From: Sipunculus nudus
Lineage: Eukaryota > Annelida > Sipuncula > Golfingiida > Sipunculidae
Direction of reading: 5' to 3'
NCBI GenBank assembly: GCA_026874595.1
Contig: CM049309.1
Coordinates: 73,020,426-73,084,425, forward strand
Length of the DNA: 64,000 nucleotides
Below the pieces are notes generated by a model, which saw nothing but the letters and a program-made list of their open reading frames with translations, was not told the origin of the DNA and ran no database searches. Position 1 is the stretch's first letter. Each line of letters opens with the position of its first letter. Position numbers and translations under genes: made by a program. Shown here piece by piece: positions 58,801-62,165 of this stretch.

Positions 58801-61293
58801 TACCAGGGAGGTGGTGGTGGAATGTCCAACGATAGGAAGCAGCTGTCTTCTTCCTGAACAGAGAATTTATATAGCATTCAGCAGAAAAGCATATTTCTCC
58901 TTGACAATATGTATTTTTTACATTGCAATAAATTTCATATAACAATCATTACATAACCTGCATATTCTCAGTGCATCATGTTTGAAAAATGTAGGAGGGC
59001 TGCAAAAATACCTCACGGGGGCTGTTCCTAAACATTTGATTTTCATTTTAAATGACAAGAAAGGAGGGAATTTTACCATACACATTTTTAGAATTGGAAT
59101 GAAGGATAAAAGAAAAGTCTAATTACAGTGAGGTCAGAGGATGTTCATTTTTCATTTATCATTAAATAACTGACATTTCTTTACAAAAGACATCGCAAAA
59201 GAGCATGTTGTTTTGACGTTCTCTGACAGACCCCTGAGGATTCACATGTGCCATCACATTGTCTTATGGGCGCTCTTAACAGCCCTTGTAATACCCATTT
59301 TAGAGGGGCTTGCAAGTGTCAGTGCAATGGTGCTCATTAAATATGAAGCACCTTATTCTGTTGTCAAACATAAATACATATTTTGTATATCCTAAATGTA
59401 TTATAACACAATTAATAAATTATACACATATAATTTAAACAGAGAATTTTATTAGCTACTTCATGCATTCTGTGTAAAAAAAATTTCAGTATAGTGTGAC
59501 ATTTTATTTTTAGTTTATGTCAAGTGTGTCTAACATGAAGTGTGATGACTGATTGGACATCACCACAAATTTTCCAAGTAATTTTCCAGTACTTGTAAAT
59601 CTGAGCGAACATTAAATTATTGCTTATTAAAACGGACTGTCGTGAACACTCCCTGAGGAGACGCTTGATTAAGTAAATGTGTTAAGGATGTAGTGTTAAG
59701 CTCACCTTGTATAGTAAGGAGCTGGGCAGCTGGTCTGAAGCTCTGAACATATTTGGACAGCAAGTCTCCAAGTTTCTATACATGCAAAACAATACAGATA
59801 TACACCAACATTTCTATACATTTCTCTCATTAGGCAAAGCCTAAAATCTGCTTTATTTACACATGTCTACTTGTACATTCTTGAAATGTGTGTGATCATT
59901 TCAATATATCTGGGTAGAATACTGCAACTTCAAAAACCATTTCCGAAATAATGAATTTGGCAGTGATCAAAGGGCTACTGGTATCATAATCCCACTTGAT
60001 CGTGGCAATCTGCAATAGGCTTAACAGGCTGGTTGATATTTCATTAAGAATATACTGCTGATTCGTGTTATCTTTGTTGCCATCTATCACTCAGCTTGGG
60101 TTTTGCACACCACAGTCTTTGTTACAAGTACTTATGGTCAGGCTACAGGGCAATTTATGCACTTCTCAGCAACTGATGCCAGGGACCTTAGCCATGGGGA
60201 TGCCTAAATAATCTTAACACAATGGTCACTATTATCTTATTTCCAAGTCACAGGAGTATTTCCCACAGTTGTATTTCCCTGTAGTTCCCAGGAGGTAGTA
60301 TTTCCCCAAGGTGGAAATCCCAGGGCACCAAAACCTGGGAATTCCCAGAAATGTGAAAGGATGGACGAGATGCATTCAGCTTAGCTATCAGTTTCAGTTG
60401 GTGATTCCAATAAGACTGTCAGATTTACTGGCTGCTTACCCAGTGAGGGGTCTTGTCTCCACACAGCTTGGTAATTTCATACACTGCAAAGTATCCTGGT
60501 AACAGACAAGCATTCCTGTCGATGATGTACCCCACTACCTGGAAAGACAAATAAGTGAACAATTGATGACACAAACTGTTGGGATGTACAAATTTCTTTA
60601 GAAGAATTCATGACTATTATTTTGAGAATTCCTTTCTAAAATGTTTGTTCAACTAAATTGGATAACCATCACTCCCAATTTAATGTGATTTAACATTGAA
60701 ATCTGATGTATACTGAGAGGAAAATTTTATGGGCACTTCAACAAGCTTTTCTCAATTATCACTGAGCAGTGAATCGGAAGGCAATCATAATTTGACTGAA
60801 AGGGCCTATGTTGATGGCAGTCATGCCAAATCCTGCCTAGCAATGGCAGACAATATTGTTACAAAAATATTGCTGTACACAGTTTTTAATCCTAACAGTG
60901 CACTCTGGAATAGGAATTAAAACAAACAAAAACATGCAAATGAAAATATGTGCAATTTCCGACTTCTGTGGTGACAATCAACTATCCCATGTTGTGTTAA
61001 GTGAAGCTCTCAATCATAAAAGCTGTGAGAGGCATGCTCAGAGATTCACCAGTGTGCAAGTTAAATGGAATATTTTTTTTATGGATGGCAGTGTCACAAG
61101 AATGTAAACAAACATATTTATCAGCTGGTCTGGTTTATTCAAAGTGACACATATATTTGCTATTTTGCAGCTTTGTGATGTGTTCCTTACTTACATCAAC
61201 AATATAGTCCACAGACTGCATGGTTGCTATGTCCTCCAGGAAGGGAATGGTGTACGCTTTCTCCAGGATCAACTTTAACACATCTCTGCATCC
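10773..61293 (-). CDS. MED23: Mediator complex subunit 23 (5'-partial), 30 coding exons
   Basis: MED23 (Sur2/CRSP130) is a large helical subunit of the Mediator tail that links activators such as Elk1 and C/EBP to RNA polymerase II in the nucleus. Thirty exons, listed separately as w1-w30 in transcript order, sum to 3651 nt: 1216 residues plus stop, with every junction in frame. Conserved stretches include GYIIDRNACLLPGYFAV, RYVLEQPYSRDMVCNML, SSQLIFFVLFQFANFPHM, GRNLNKGRDHLMW, YSRLLVYTEIESLGIKGFI, IGPRRLSAHLRTF, NVCLRFLPVFDIVIHRF, DWRFNEFPN and YTLALAHAIWQH. Compared with human MED23 (about 1368 residues), roughly 130 N-terminal residues are missing and must be encoded beyond position 64000. 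The C-terminus ends in about a dozen Gln then AAST, unlike the vertebrate tail. Introns are GT-AG except one AT-AC (24289-26334) and one GC-AG (29826-30342); the last intron is GT-AG but U12-type. Confidence 0.97.
11040..12021. other. U12 intron segment before the LINE fragment
   Basis: No gene or repeat family recognised except the poly-C run at 11263-11281. Confidence 0.5.
11263..11281. repeat. Poly-C tract
   Basis: 19 consecutive C on the plus strand, so poly-G in the MED23 transcript. Frames opened by it are artefacts. Confidence 0.95.
12022..13690 (+). mobile_element. 5'-truncated non-LTR retrotransposon (LINE) fragment
   Basis: Starts inside the reverse transcriptase domain: GVPQGSILGPLLFLIFINDI (about 12034-12093), then LFADDT with the catalytic DD, followed by thumb-like sequence (HKHLGLTF, YIRPILEYSNVVWC). 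It continues in a second frame with the downstream region typical of CR1/Jockey-like elements and ends in a Cys-His cluster CQCGFETENAEHYLLQC. The AT-rich 3' tail has AATAAA at 13673-13678 and a short A-rich end. The 5' truncation, frameshift and stop make it a dead copy. Confidence 0.88.
12034..13275 (+). pseudogene. Broken reverse transcriptase ORF of the LINE fragment
   Basis: Frame 1 runs to 12672. A run of A near 12660 has one base too many, shifting the frame; homology resumes in frame 2 at about 12665 (RRENSVVIQLHKML). An in-frame TAA at 13064-13066 interrupts frame 2 just before the Cys-His cluster, and reading continues to about 13275. No endonuclease domain is present. Not functional. 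Confidence 0.85.
13840..16235. repeat. Tandem array, about 288-bp unit, with DR1 nuclear-receptor motifs
   Basis: About eight copies. Each unit has two TGACC blocks some 145 bp apart: TGACCTTGACCTTTGACC and TGACCTTCACCTTTGACC. Reversed, these contain AGGTCAAAGGTCA, the exact DR1 direct repeat bound by RXR/HNF4-type receptors, and TCAAGGTCA, the extended half-site of ERR/FTZ-F1-type receptors. Short open frames in the array are repeat translations. Confidence 0.9.
16801..16855. repeat. (CGG)n microsatellite
   Basis: About 18 CGG units directly inside the right terminal hairpin of the element. The same arrangement recurs at 56824-56841 and, reversed, at 24571. Confidence 0.95.
17097..17182 (-). 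CDS. MED23: MED23 exon w29 with a U12 GT donor
   Basis: VTVELYHMLQLVDKACPHLN then HMDTISDF. Acceptor cgtttcag. The donor reads CT|GTATCCTTC, a perfect U12-type GT-AG donor. Confidence 0.95.
17474..17487. repeat. Poly-G tract
   Basis: 14 consecutive G on the plus strand, in a MED23 intron. Confidence 0.9.
17625..20300. mobile_element. hAT-like element nested in copy 2 (about 2.7 kb)
   Basis: The left end is CAGGGTTTGTGCG; the right end, reversed, is TAGGGGTTCTTGCG. Both subterminal regions carry GTCTTAC/AAGTCTTACAAAGTC repeats in opposite orientations. An 8-bp target duplication is not clear. No transposase could be recognised in the interior; the open frames are short. It contains a 256-bp direct duplication (19144-19645). 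hAT membership is inferred from the ends only. Confidence 0.6.
19144..19645. repeat. Two-unit direct repeat, about 256 bp
   Basis: AAGAAATCTTTATTTT at 19144 and AAGAAATCTATATTTT at 19401 open two homologous units, each containing ACGGTCTGCC, GTCCAACT(A/G)CATTTT, GAACGTCCA and GCAGTAGAT. About 75% identical by eye; not coding. Confidence 0.7.
21181..21301 (-). CDS. MED23: MED23 exon w28
   Basis: QYLRDRLKPVVRTEEQYLFV to GPFLQRLHVERTRCLLE; acceptor tttatccag, donor GAG|GTTTGT. Confidence 0.96.
21400..21424. repeat. (CA)n microsatellite
   Basis: About 12 CA units in the intron between w27 and w28. Confidence 0.95.
21718..21920 (-). CDS. MED23: MED23 exon w27
   Basis: ETYWFVLNEHLVDAVKKVPP through FTHCHQVIGEVSFTYTLALA to GQLSGMS; acceptor gtttgacag, donor CCCA|GTAAGT. 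Confidence 0.96.
22751..22823 (-). CDS. MED23: MED23 exon w26
   Basis: GYPQIPREKIIHWMNAIGLI then LTALP; acceptor atgtgacag, donor CCT|GTGAGT. Confidence 0.96.
23165..23490. repeat. Dispersed copy of the TGACC repeat unit
   Basis: One diverged unit starting GTCCTGTGACCTTGACC, with AGTCAAGTTTGAAATCCATA-like and GGACAGATGGCTCCTGTGACC segments in the array's order. In the intron between w25 and w26. Confidence 0.75.
23765..23960. repeat. Second copy of the repeat at 4546-4900
   Basis: GTAGTGAAGAGGGTGATGTAG, TTTGTGGTAAGGATTTC and GCATGCACATATGAAATGTA match the HCCS-intron copy in order and orientation. Confidence 0.5.
24123..24288 (-). CDS. MED23: MED23 exon w25 with an AC acceptor (U12)
   Basis: IMCGKVPSTIFSIDWRFNEF through AAAHTLHATCIELMAL to LLDVIMK. 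The intron ends CCTTAACTTAATCAC, a U12 branch site followed by AC. The joined peptide GRLVNIMCGK matches human GRMVDTMAGK. Donor AAAGG|GTGAGT. Confidence 0.92.
24289..26334 (-). other. MED23: U12-type AT-AC intron of MED23
   Basis: Starts ATATCTTTT (consensus ATATCCTTT, one mismatch) and ends in AC. The branch site TGCCTTAAC (24305-24297) has one mismatch to TTCCTTAAC, with the branch A 9 nt from the end. Phase 1. No GT-AG pair gives an in-frame protein matching the family. A tandem array occupies 24526-25880. Confidence 0.9.
24526..25880. mobile_element. Element with a 280-bp tandem array of GGTGGCGCCACC palindromes
   Basis: The left end, ATTGTATCCGCCAAAAC-AGTTTTG-C-TGATACTATGTTTTCA then GCCGCCGCCG, is the reverse complement layout of the hairpin-plus-(CGG)n terminus of 13697-16906, so it is probably a related family inserted in the opposite orientation. 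The body has about 4.5 units. The 12-bp perfect palindrome occurs at 24834, 24984, 25115, 25264, 25393 and 25543, with a decayed copy near 25672; spacing alternates 150 and 130 bp. The right end near 25880 is not defined. It lies inside the AT-AC intron. Confidence 0.75.
26335..26472 (-). CDS. MED23: MED23 exon w24 with an AT donor (U12)
   Basis: GSLKDVHPADWCLTKDYLRY to SSYYVQLVGRLVN. Acceptor ttttgtag. No GT in the right phase follows; the exon ends at GTCAACA and the intron starts ATATCTTTT, close to the U12 AT-AC donor consensus. Confidence 0.92.
26473..27829 (-). other. MED23 intron w23/w24, proximal part
   Basis: No gene, RNA or repeat family recognised in this AT-rich stretch. Confidence 0.5.
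27830..28705. mobile_element. Fragment of the 48321-52138 element family with a 150-bp tandem array
   Basis: 27840-28145 matches 48394-48620 plus 51862-51960 (GGATCTTGTTGTCTTTCATG, CATGTGGAGACATCTGCAGG, CAGATAGACACTCCAAAACC). The array at 28200-28690 has four units starting at 28203, 28348, 28501 and 28652, each with GACGGATGGACAGACAGAGT and AAGGTAAGCATGAGAGCAAT. No terminal repeats are visible at this copy. Confidence 0.7.
28706..29726 (-). other. MED23 intron w23/w24, distal part
   Basis: No feature recognised. Short open frames here have no family resemblance. Confidence 0.5.
29727..29825 (-). CDS. MED23: MED23 exon w23
   Basis: DRPLSYLFNTLFYYEKNLRD to KKKLVGAVI; acceptor gtttttatag, donor ATAG|GTAAGA. 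Confidence 0.95.
29826..30342 (-). other. MED23: GC-AG intron of MED23
   Basis: Donor G|GCAAGT (GC at 30342-30341) and acceptor TTTTTATAG. Using the nearby GT at 30337-30336 would break the frame with w23. Confidence 0.88.
30343..30442 (-). CDS. MED23: MED23 exon w22 with a GC donor
   Basis: VFDIVIHRFIELPRFHNYLE to YGGLYKFH. Acceptor gttttcaag. The only in-frame junction to w23 uses CACG|GCAAGT, a GC donor with an otherwise perfect consensus. Confidence 0.94.
30637..30688. repeat. (TA)n/(CA)n microsatellite
   Basis: TA units, TTTATTTA, further TA units and about five CA units, in the intron between w21 and w22. Confidence 0.9.
31053..31160 (-). CDS. MED23: MED23 exon w21
   Basis: KFPEKLYYEGLQDLSSASQK to IYFDNVCLRFLP; acceptor gttttacag, donor CCA|GTGAGT. 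Confidence 0.96.
31878..31937 (-). CDS. MED23: MED23 exon w20 (20-codon exon)
   Basis: A 60-nt exon coding NCPEHWKQDNWHEKHLAFHT between acceptor tctgttag and donor ACG|GTAGGT. It fills the gap between w19 and w21 seen against the human protein, where SPEHWLQNDWHTKHM occupies the same place. Confidence 0.93.
32378..32488 (-). CDS. MED23: MED23 exon w19
   Basis: ALRNSEGNEREVCFFMVNLL to RSQDFRNRVHEFVQE; acceptor cgtttag, donor GAG|GTAAGT. Confidence 0.95.
32773..32844 (-). CDS. MED23: MED23 exon w18
   Basis: CVDALNELIWRWNVVSIDRL then VLCL; acceptor acaccacag, donor CTA|GTGAGT. Confidence 0.95.
33558..33775. mobile_element. Foldback MITE (218 bp)
   Basis: Perfect 15-bp ends TTAACCACTGCTTTC and its reverse complement bound two arms about 100 bp long that are imperfect inverted copies, sharing TGCCAC(C/T)AGGGA and CCAAG(A/T)(A/T)TG-like segments. 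One arm also matches 53692-53805. No coding capacity. Confidence 0.75.
33841..33880. repeat. T-run followed by G-run
   Basis: About 19 T with one G interruption, then about 17 G. Homopolymer block with a high chance of assembly error. Confidence 0.9.
36860..36968 (-). CDS. MED23: MED23 exon w17
   Basis: KVLEKIGPRRLSAHLRTFSE to YEFSTSVDGQHVNK; acceptor gttcacag, donor AAG|GTCATT, a weak donor for this gene. The intron after it (32845-36859) is 4.0 kb. Confidence 0.95.
37206..37259 (-). CDS. MED23: MED23 exon w16
   Basis: Very short exon (54 nt): CVLWRSLLEDSRISPTAY. Acceptor ttttgtag, donor TACAA|GTAAGT; phases match w15 and w17. Confidence 0.9.
38094..38160 (-). CDS. MED23: MED23 exon w15
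   Basis: SMLSESDLVTQFSATGTPPL then FL; acceptor atgttttag, donor CTGTG|GTACGT. Confidence 0.92.
38777..39900. mobile_element. Helitron-like 5' end followed by TGACC repeat units
   Basis: Begins with ACTAGGGACCCAGGGGTC and CTCAGCTG, a diverged version of the 5' end at 42293, 48631 and 62166. Then come about seven half-units of the TGACC family (38850, 38965, 39108, 39250, 39400, 39548, 39686) at 140-150 bp spacing, ending in a GGACGGATGGACAGACAGAC tract. It may be the 5' part of a composite element closing at 41838. Confidence 0.6.
39935..41475. repeat. Tandem array, 178-bp unit
   Basis: About eight units marked by AAAAGTAGGTCAAC at roughly 40037, 40216, 40412, 40574, 40753, 40931, 41110 and 41289; most spacings are 178-180. 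Each unit contains ATCTGCAGGCATTG, GTCCGTACATGTG, CATGAAAATTTCTA and ATCTGTAACTGGTCATTATC. The left flank is ACTAGATGTGTCGGAATGAC; the right flank is a GGAATGACGGA tract. Non-coding. Confidence 0.85.
41790..41840. mobile_element. Helitron-like 3' end
   Basis: GGACGGCTGGACGACCAGAC then CTTATAGTCAGCTGAGCTAAAA, the same 3' terminus as at 42866, 51862 and 57976. The matching 5' end may be 38777. Confidence 0.6.
42003..42042 (-). repeat. Duplicate of the w14 exon end and donor
   Basis: TGATTCTTACTTTTCCATTT and the following ACGATGCTTTGTCTCTACAC occur at 42003-42042 and again at 42061-42100. Copy 2 is the 3' end of exon w14 with its donor; copy 1 lies 58 bp downstream in the intron. Confidence 0.9.
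42071..42268 (-). CDS. MED23: MED23 exon w14
   Basis: 66 codons: SSSWVKEMLVKVMNQTPHSW through SSHTLSCFPAPIRDFYEM to TKHRKWK; acceptor cattcttcag, donor GAAAA|GTAAGA. The last 33 or so coding bases and the donor are duplicated at 42003-42042. Confidence 0.95.
42293..42868. mobile_element. Short Helitron-like non-autonomous element
   Basis: 5' end ACAAGGGACCCATGGGTCAC with CTCAGCTG; 3' end AGATGACTTATAGTCAGCTG then AGCTTAAAA. CTCAGCTG is the inverse of CAGCTGAG in the 3' hairpin, as in Helentron-type elements. Contains a G-run. Its 5' end lies only about 24 nt from the w14 splice acceptor. Confidence 0.7.
42416..42429. repeat. Poly-G tract
   Basis: 14 consecutive G inside the short Helitron-like element. 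Confidence 0.9.
43000..44812. mobile_element. Repeat-rich element with a CTAAAAA end
   Basis: Several repeated segments: GTGAACTCTTGACCTG units (43415-43680) and TAACTC(A/G)GCCAAAA units at about 43983, 44155 and 44473 followed each time by CCTTTTGAACAAACTT or variants and AATTTGGCC. A GGTGGCGCCACC palindrome is at 44330. It closes with AGACGACGGACGACGCC, then CTCACAGGTCCACTAAAAA, reminiscent of Helitron-like 3' ends. The left boundary is uncertain. Confidence 0.5.
45001..45545. repeat. Minisatellite, about 53-bp unit
   Basis: About ten units of TAGTATGAAGATGAATCAAG then GTCTGTGAATG and GTGGTCATGTCACAGACTTGG. The array stops next to the donor of MED23 exon w13. Confidence 0.92.
45555..45724 (-). 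CDS. MED23: MED23 exon w13
   Basis: CIENTALRLIMGLGSAEVQP to LVLTLARALHVT; acceptor ctttgcag, donor ACAG|GTAAGG. A 53-bp tandem array begins about 10 bases past this donor. Confidence 0.95.
46381..46555 (-). CDS. MED23: MED23 exon w12
   Basis: IQLLPSVIKSSAWGLLHTLL through EMLSYRLHHIQPHY to TDQNQLHL; acceptor tgcttacag, donor CTCTG|GTAAGT. Confidence 0.96.
46827..46863. repeat. (TAA)n microsatellite
   Basis: About 12 TAA units with one interruption, in the intron between w11 and w12. Confidence 0.95.
47159..47289 (-). CDS. MED23: MED23 exon w11
   Basis: RLIHSMVARILKKTNMTLAP to TYSRLLVYTEIESLGIKGFI; acceptor gatttcag, donor ATCA|GTAGGT. Confidence 0.96.
47904..48075 (-). CDS. MED23: MED23 exon w10
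   Basis: YSTNPDFFTPPLNILMDHLS to FLDSLTVHSKM; acceptor gtgttttag, donor ATGAG|GTTAGT. The intron before it (48076-52924) is 4.85 kb and mostly transposon. Confidence 0.95.
49640..49770. repeat. Two-unit direct repeat, about 62 bp
   Basis: TAAGTTAAAATATTAGAATT then GTTGCAAAAGTTGCAATCAT occurs twice in a row. The homologous copy at 56575-56620 has a single unit. Confidence 0.85.
50314..50328. repeat. Poly-G tract
   Basis: 15 consecutive G inside the Helitron-like element. The homologous position at 57120-57130 is also a G-run. Confidence 0.9.
50525..51720. repeat. Two-unit direct repeat, about 645 bp
   Basis: TTAAATCCTTATGTATATAT (50523) and TTAAATCCTTATGTATACAT (51174) open two diverged units, each continuing through CAAAATTTA, GTGGTTTTGATATTAGGCAG and CCAATTTTTGG(T/C)ATGGTAGG. 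Confidence 0.75.
52925..52998 (-). CDS. MED23: MED23 exon w9
   Basis: Short 74-nt exon: DYLKHCLQTSPVPMSDYRVA then LLCNA. Acceptor tctcttgcag, donor GCTT|GTAAGT. Supported by matching phase at both junctions and by the family motif DY(R/K)xALLCNAYSTN formed with w10. Confidence 0.92.
53655..53815. repeat. Half-copy of the foldback MITE family
   Basis: GCTTTCAATGGTAGGTTTTG, TGTATTGCCACCAGGGAGTT, GGCCAAGAATG and TTCCAAACTTGG match the right arm of the 33558-33775 MITE in reverse. It sits 45 bp from the donor side of exon w8. Confidence 0.7.
53860..54062 (-). CDS. MED23: MED23 exon w8
   Basis: LNEFLPVMKLYDLLYQEKEI through TCIWIHLVKKAQDKL to PIPHILSGHV. Acceptor ctgttacag, donor TTGA|GTTAGT in phase 2. 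The frame stays open past the donor, but conservation and phase with w9 place the end here. Confidence 0.9.
54466..54552 (-). CDS. MED23: MED23 exon w7
   Basis: LKGRNLNKGRDHLMWALLQF then ISGSIQRNP; acceptor tatatcag, donor CCT|GTGAGT. Confidence 0.96.
55225..55422 (-). CDS. MED23: MED23 exon w6
   Basis: 66 codons from NKQHCVMLEQQLVEMVMDAM through an acidic loop (EGEEDADE) to LSSQLIFFVLFQFANFPHM and LYEK. Acceptor gtgcttcag, donor AAA|GTATGT. Confidence 0.96.
55535..56143. mobile_element. Helitron-like 5' fragment
   Basis: ACAAGGGACCCATGGGTCAC at 55537 and the following 600 bp are homologous to 62166-62765 (TATATATGATAAAAAATATG, GCACTGGTATTCA, TGATGTTGAGAATCC). It stops where the next element starts. 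Confidence 0.7.
56820..56892. mobile_element. Remnant terminus of the hairpin/(CGG)n element
   Basis: (CGG)6, then AACCATAGTATCTCCAGACTA and TGTCTGGCGATACAATTAA, the same order as at 16801-16904. Absent from the homologous place in the 48631 copy, so inserted or captured here. Confidence 0.7.
57120..57130. repeat. Poly-G tract
   Basis: 11 consecutive G, homologous to the G-run at 50314-50328. Confidence 0.85.
58296..58391 (-). CDS. MED23: MED23 exon w5
   Basis: ELYEPQKALLRYVLEQPYSR to MLSLNKQ, one of the best conserved blocks of the family. Acceptor ttttaag, donor CAG|GTAAAA. Confidence 0.96.
58741..58853 (-). CDS. MED23: MED23 exon w4
   Basis: GRRQLLPIVGHSTTTSLVWK to LGLPLPYDK; acceptor ctgttcag, donor AAG|GTAAAA. 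Confidence 0.95.
59706..59775 (-). CDS. MED23: MED23 exon w3
   Basis: KLGDLLSKYVQSFRPAAQLL then TIQ; acceptor catgtatag, donor CAAG|GTGAGC, ends in phase 1. Confidence 0.92.
60440..60538 (-). CDS. MED23: MED23 exon w2
   Basis: 33 codons, VVGYIIDRNACLLPGYFAVY to KTPHW; acceptor ctttccag, donor TGG|GTAAGC; phase 0 at both ends. Confidence 0.95.
61195..61293 (-). CDS. MED23: MED23 exon w1 (first in window)
   Basis: 33 codons, GCRDVLKLILEKAYTIPFLE to SVDYIVD. Acceptor preceded by a run of T (AG 61295-61294), donor GAT|GTAAGT. Corresponds to about residue 133 onwards of human MED23. Confidence 0.93.
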
Positions 61294-62165
61294 CTGAAAA
61301 AAAAAAATAAATAAAATGAGTTCATTAACTGTTTGTTTTCAAATTATTATTACTGTTTTTAACCATAAACATATTAAATAGTATAACACAATTAAAATGA
61401 AAAACATGTATATTACAATAAATTTAGCATGGTATACAAGACAGAAATAATATCAGTATATATTTTTTGTAATGGAAATATGGCACATATTAGTTAAAAG
61501 AAAGGACAGGTGCCCTTAATTTTATCTGGGTTAGGGTAGACACTGTTAATTATTCTTTTCAGAGTCAAAGTACAATCAAGGTACAACGGTGCTGCATGCC
61601 TCCTTGAATTACATAATATTCATGACTGTTTACTAATATTCTCTTTCATTTGAATCTGGATTGACCCTTCATATTCAAACTTCAGAGATTTACTGTGTGG
61701 AATAATAATTTTTCATATTAATATCTAATACTTCATTCCCATCTCTCAATTACTTTCTGGTCAATATTTGAGTATCAAAATATGAAGAGCATCCCATTCT
61801 ACATGAGTCTAGAAAAAGAAAACCTTTTAAACAGGACCCTTTGCTGAACACTACAATGATAGTGCCCTCAGTGAAAATACCTAGTGCCCCATTGGCACAA
61901 TACTATTGATATAACATAATACAAAGATTTGCATATTGTGTATCATGATATCATTTTTCATATATCAATATTTTTTATTAAATTTTGTCACCTGTGAGTG
62001 TGACTGAAACTGATTCATTGTAATAAAATAAGGATTCTGTTGCAAATTTAGACCTCTAAATGTGTTAGGGATAGTGAAAGACTGAAACTGAAAGCTACTA
62101 CCATGTCTACAGACATGCCTCAATTTCAAGTCATTTAGCAGGAAATGTTTAAGAAGCCTTGGTAG
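61294..62165 (-). other. MED23 intron upstream of w1
   Basis: No exon matching the missing N-terminal part of MED23 was found here; nothing else recognised. Confidence 0.5.

Larger units (their letters stand above)
57977..61194 (-). other. MED23 introns between w1 and w6, right part
   Basis: Outside exons w2-w5 I see no repeat family, RNA gene or coding exon in these AT-rich introns. A short self-complementary patch of CCCAGG/CCTGGG lies at 60270-60350. Confidence 0.5.
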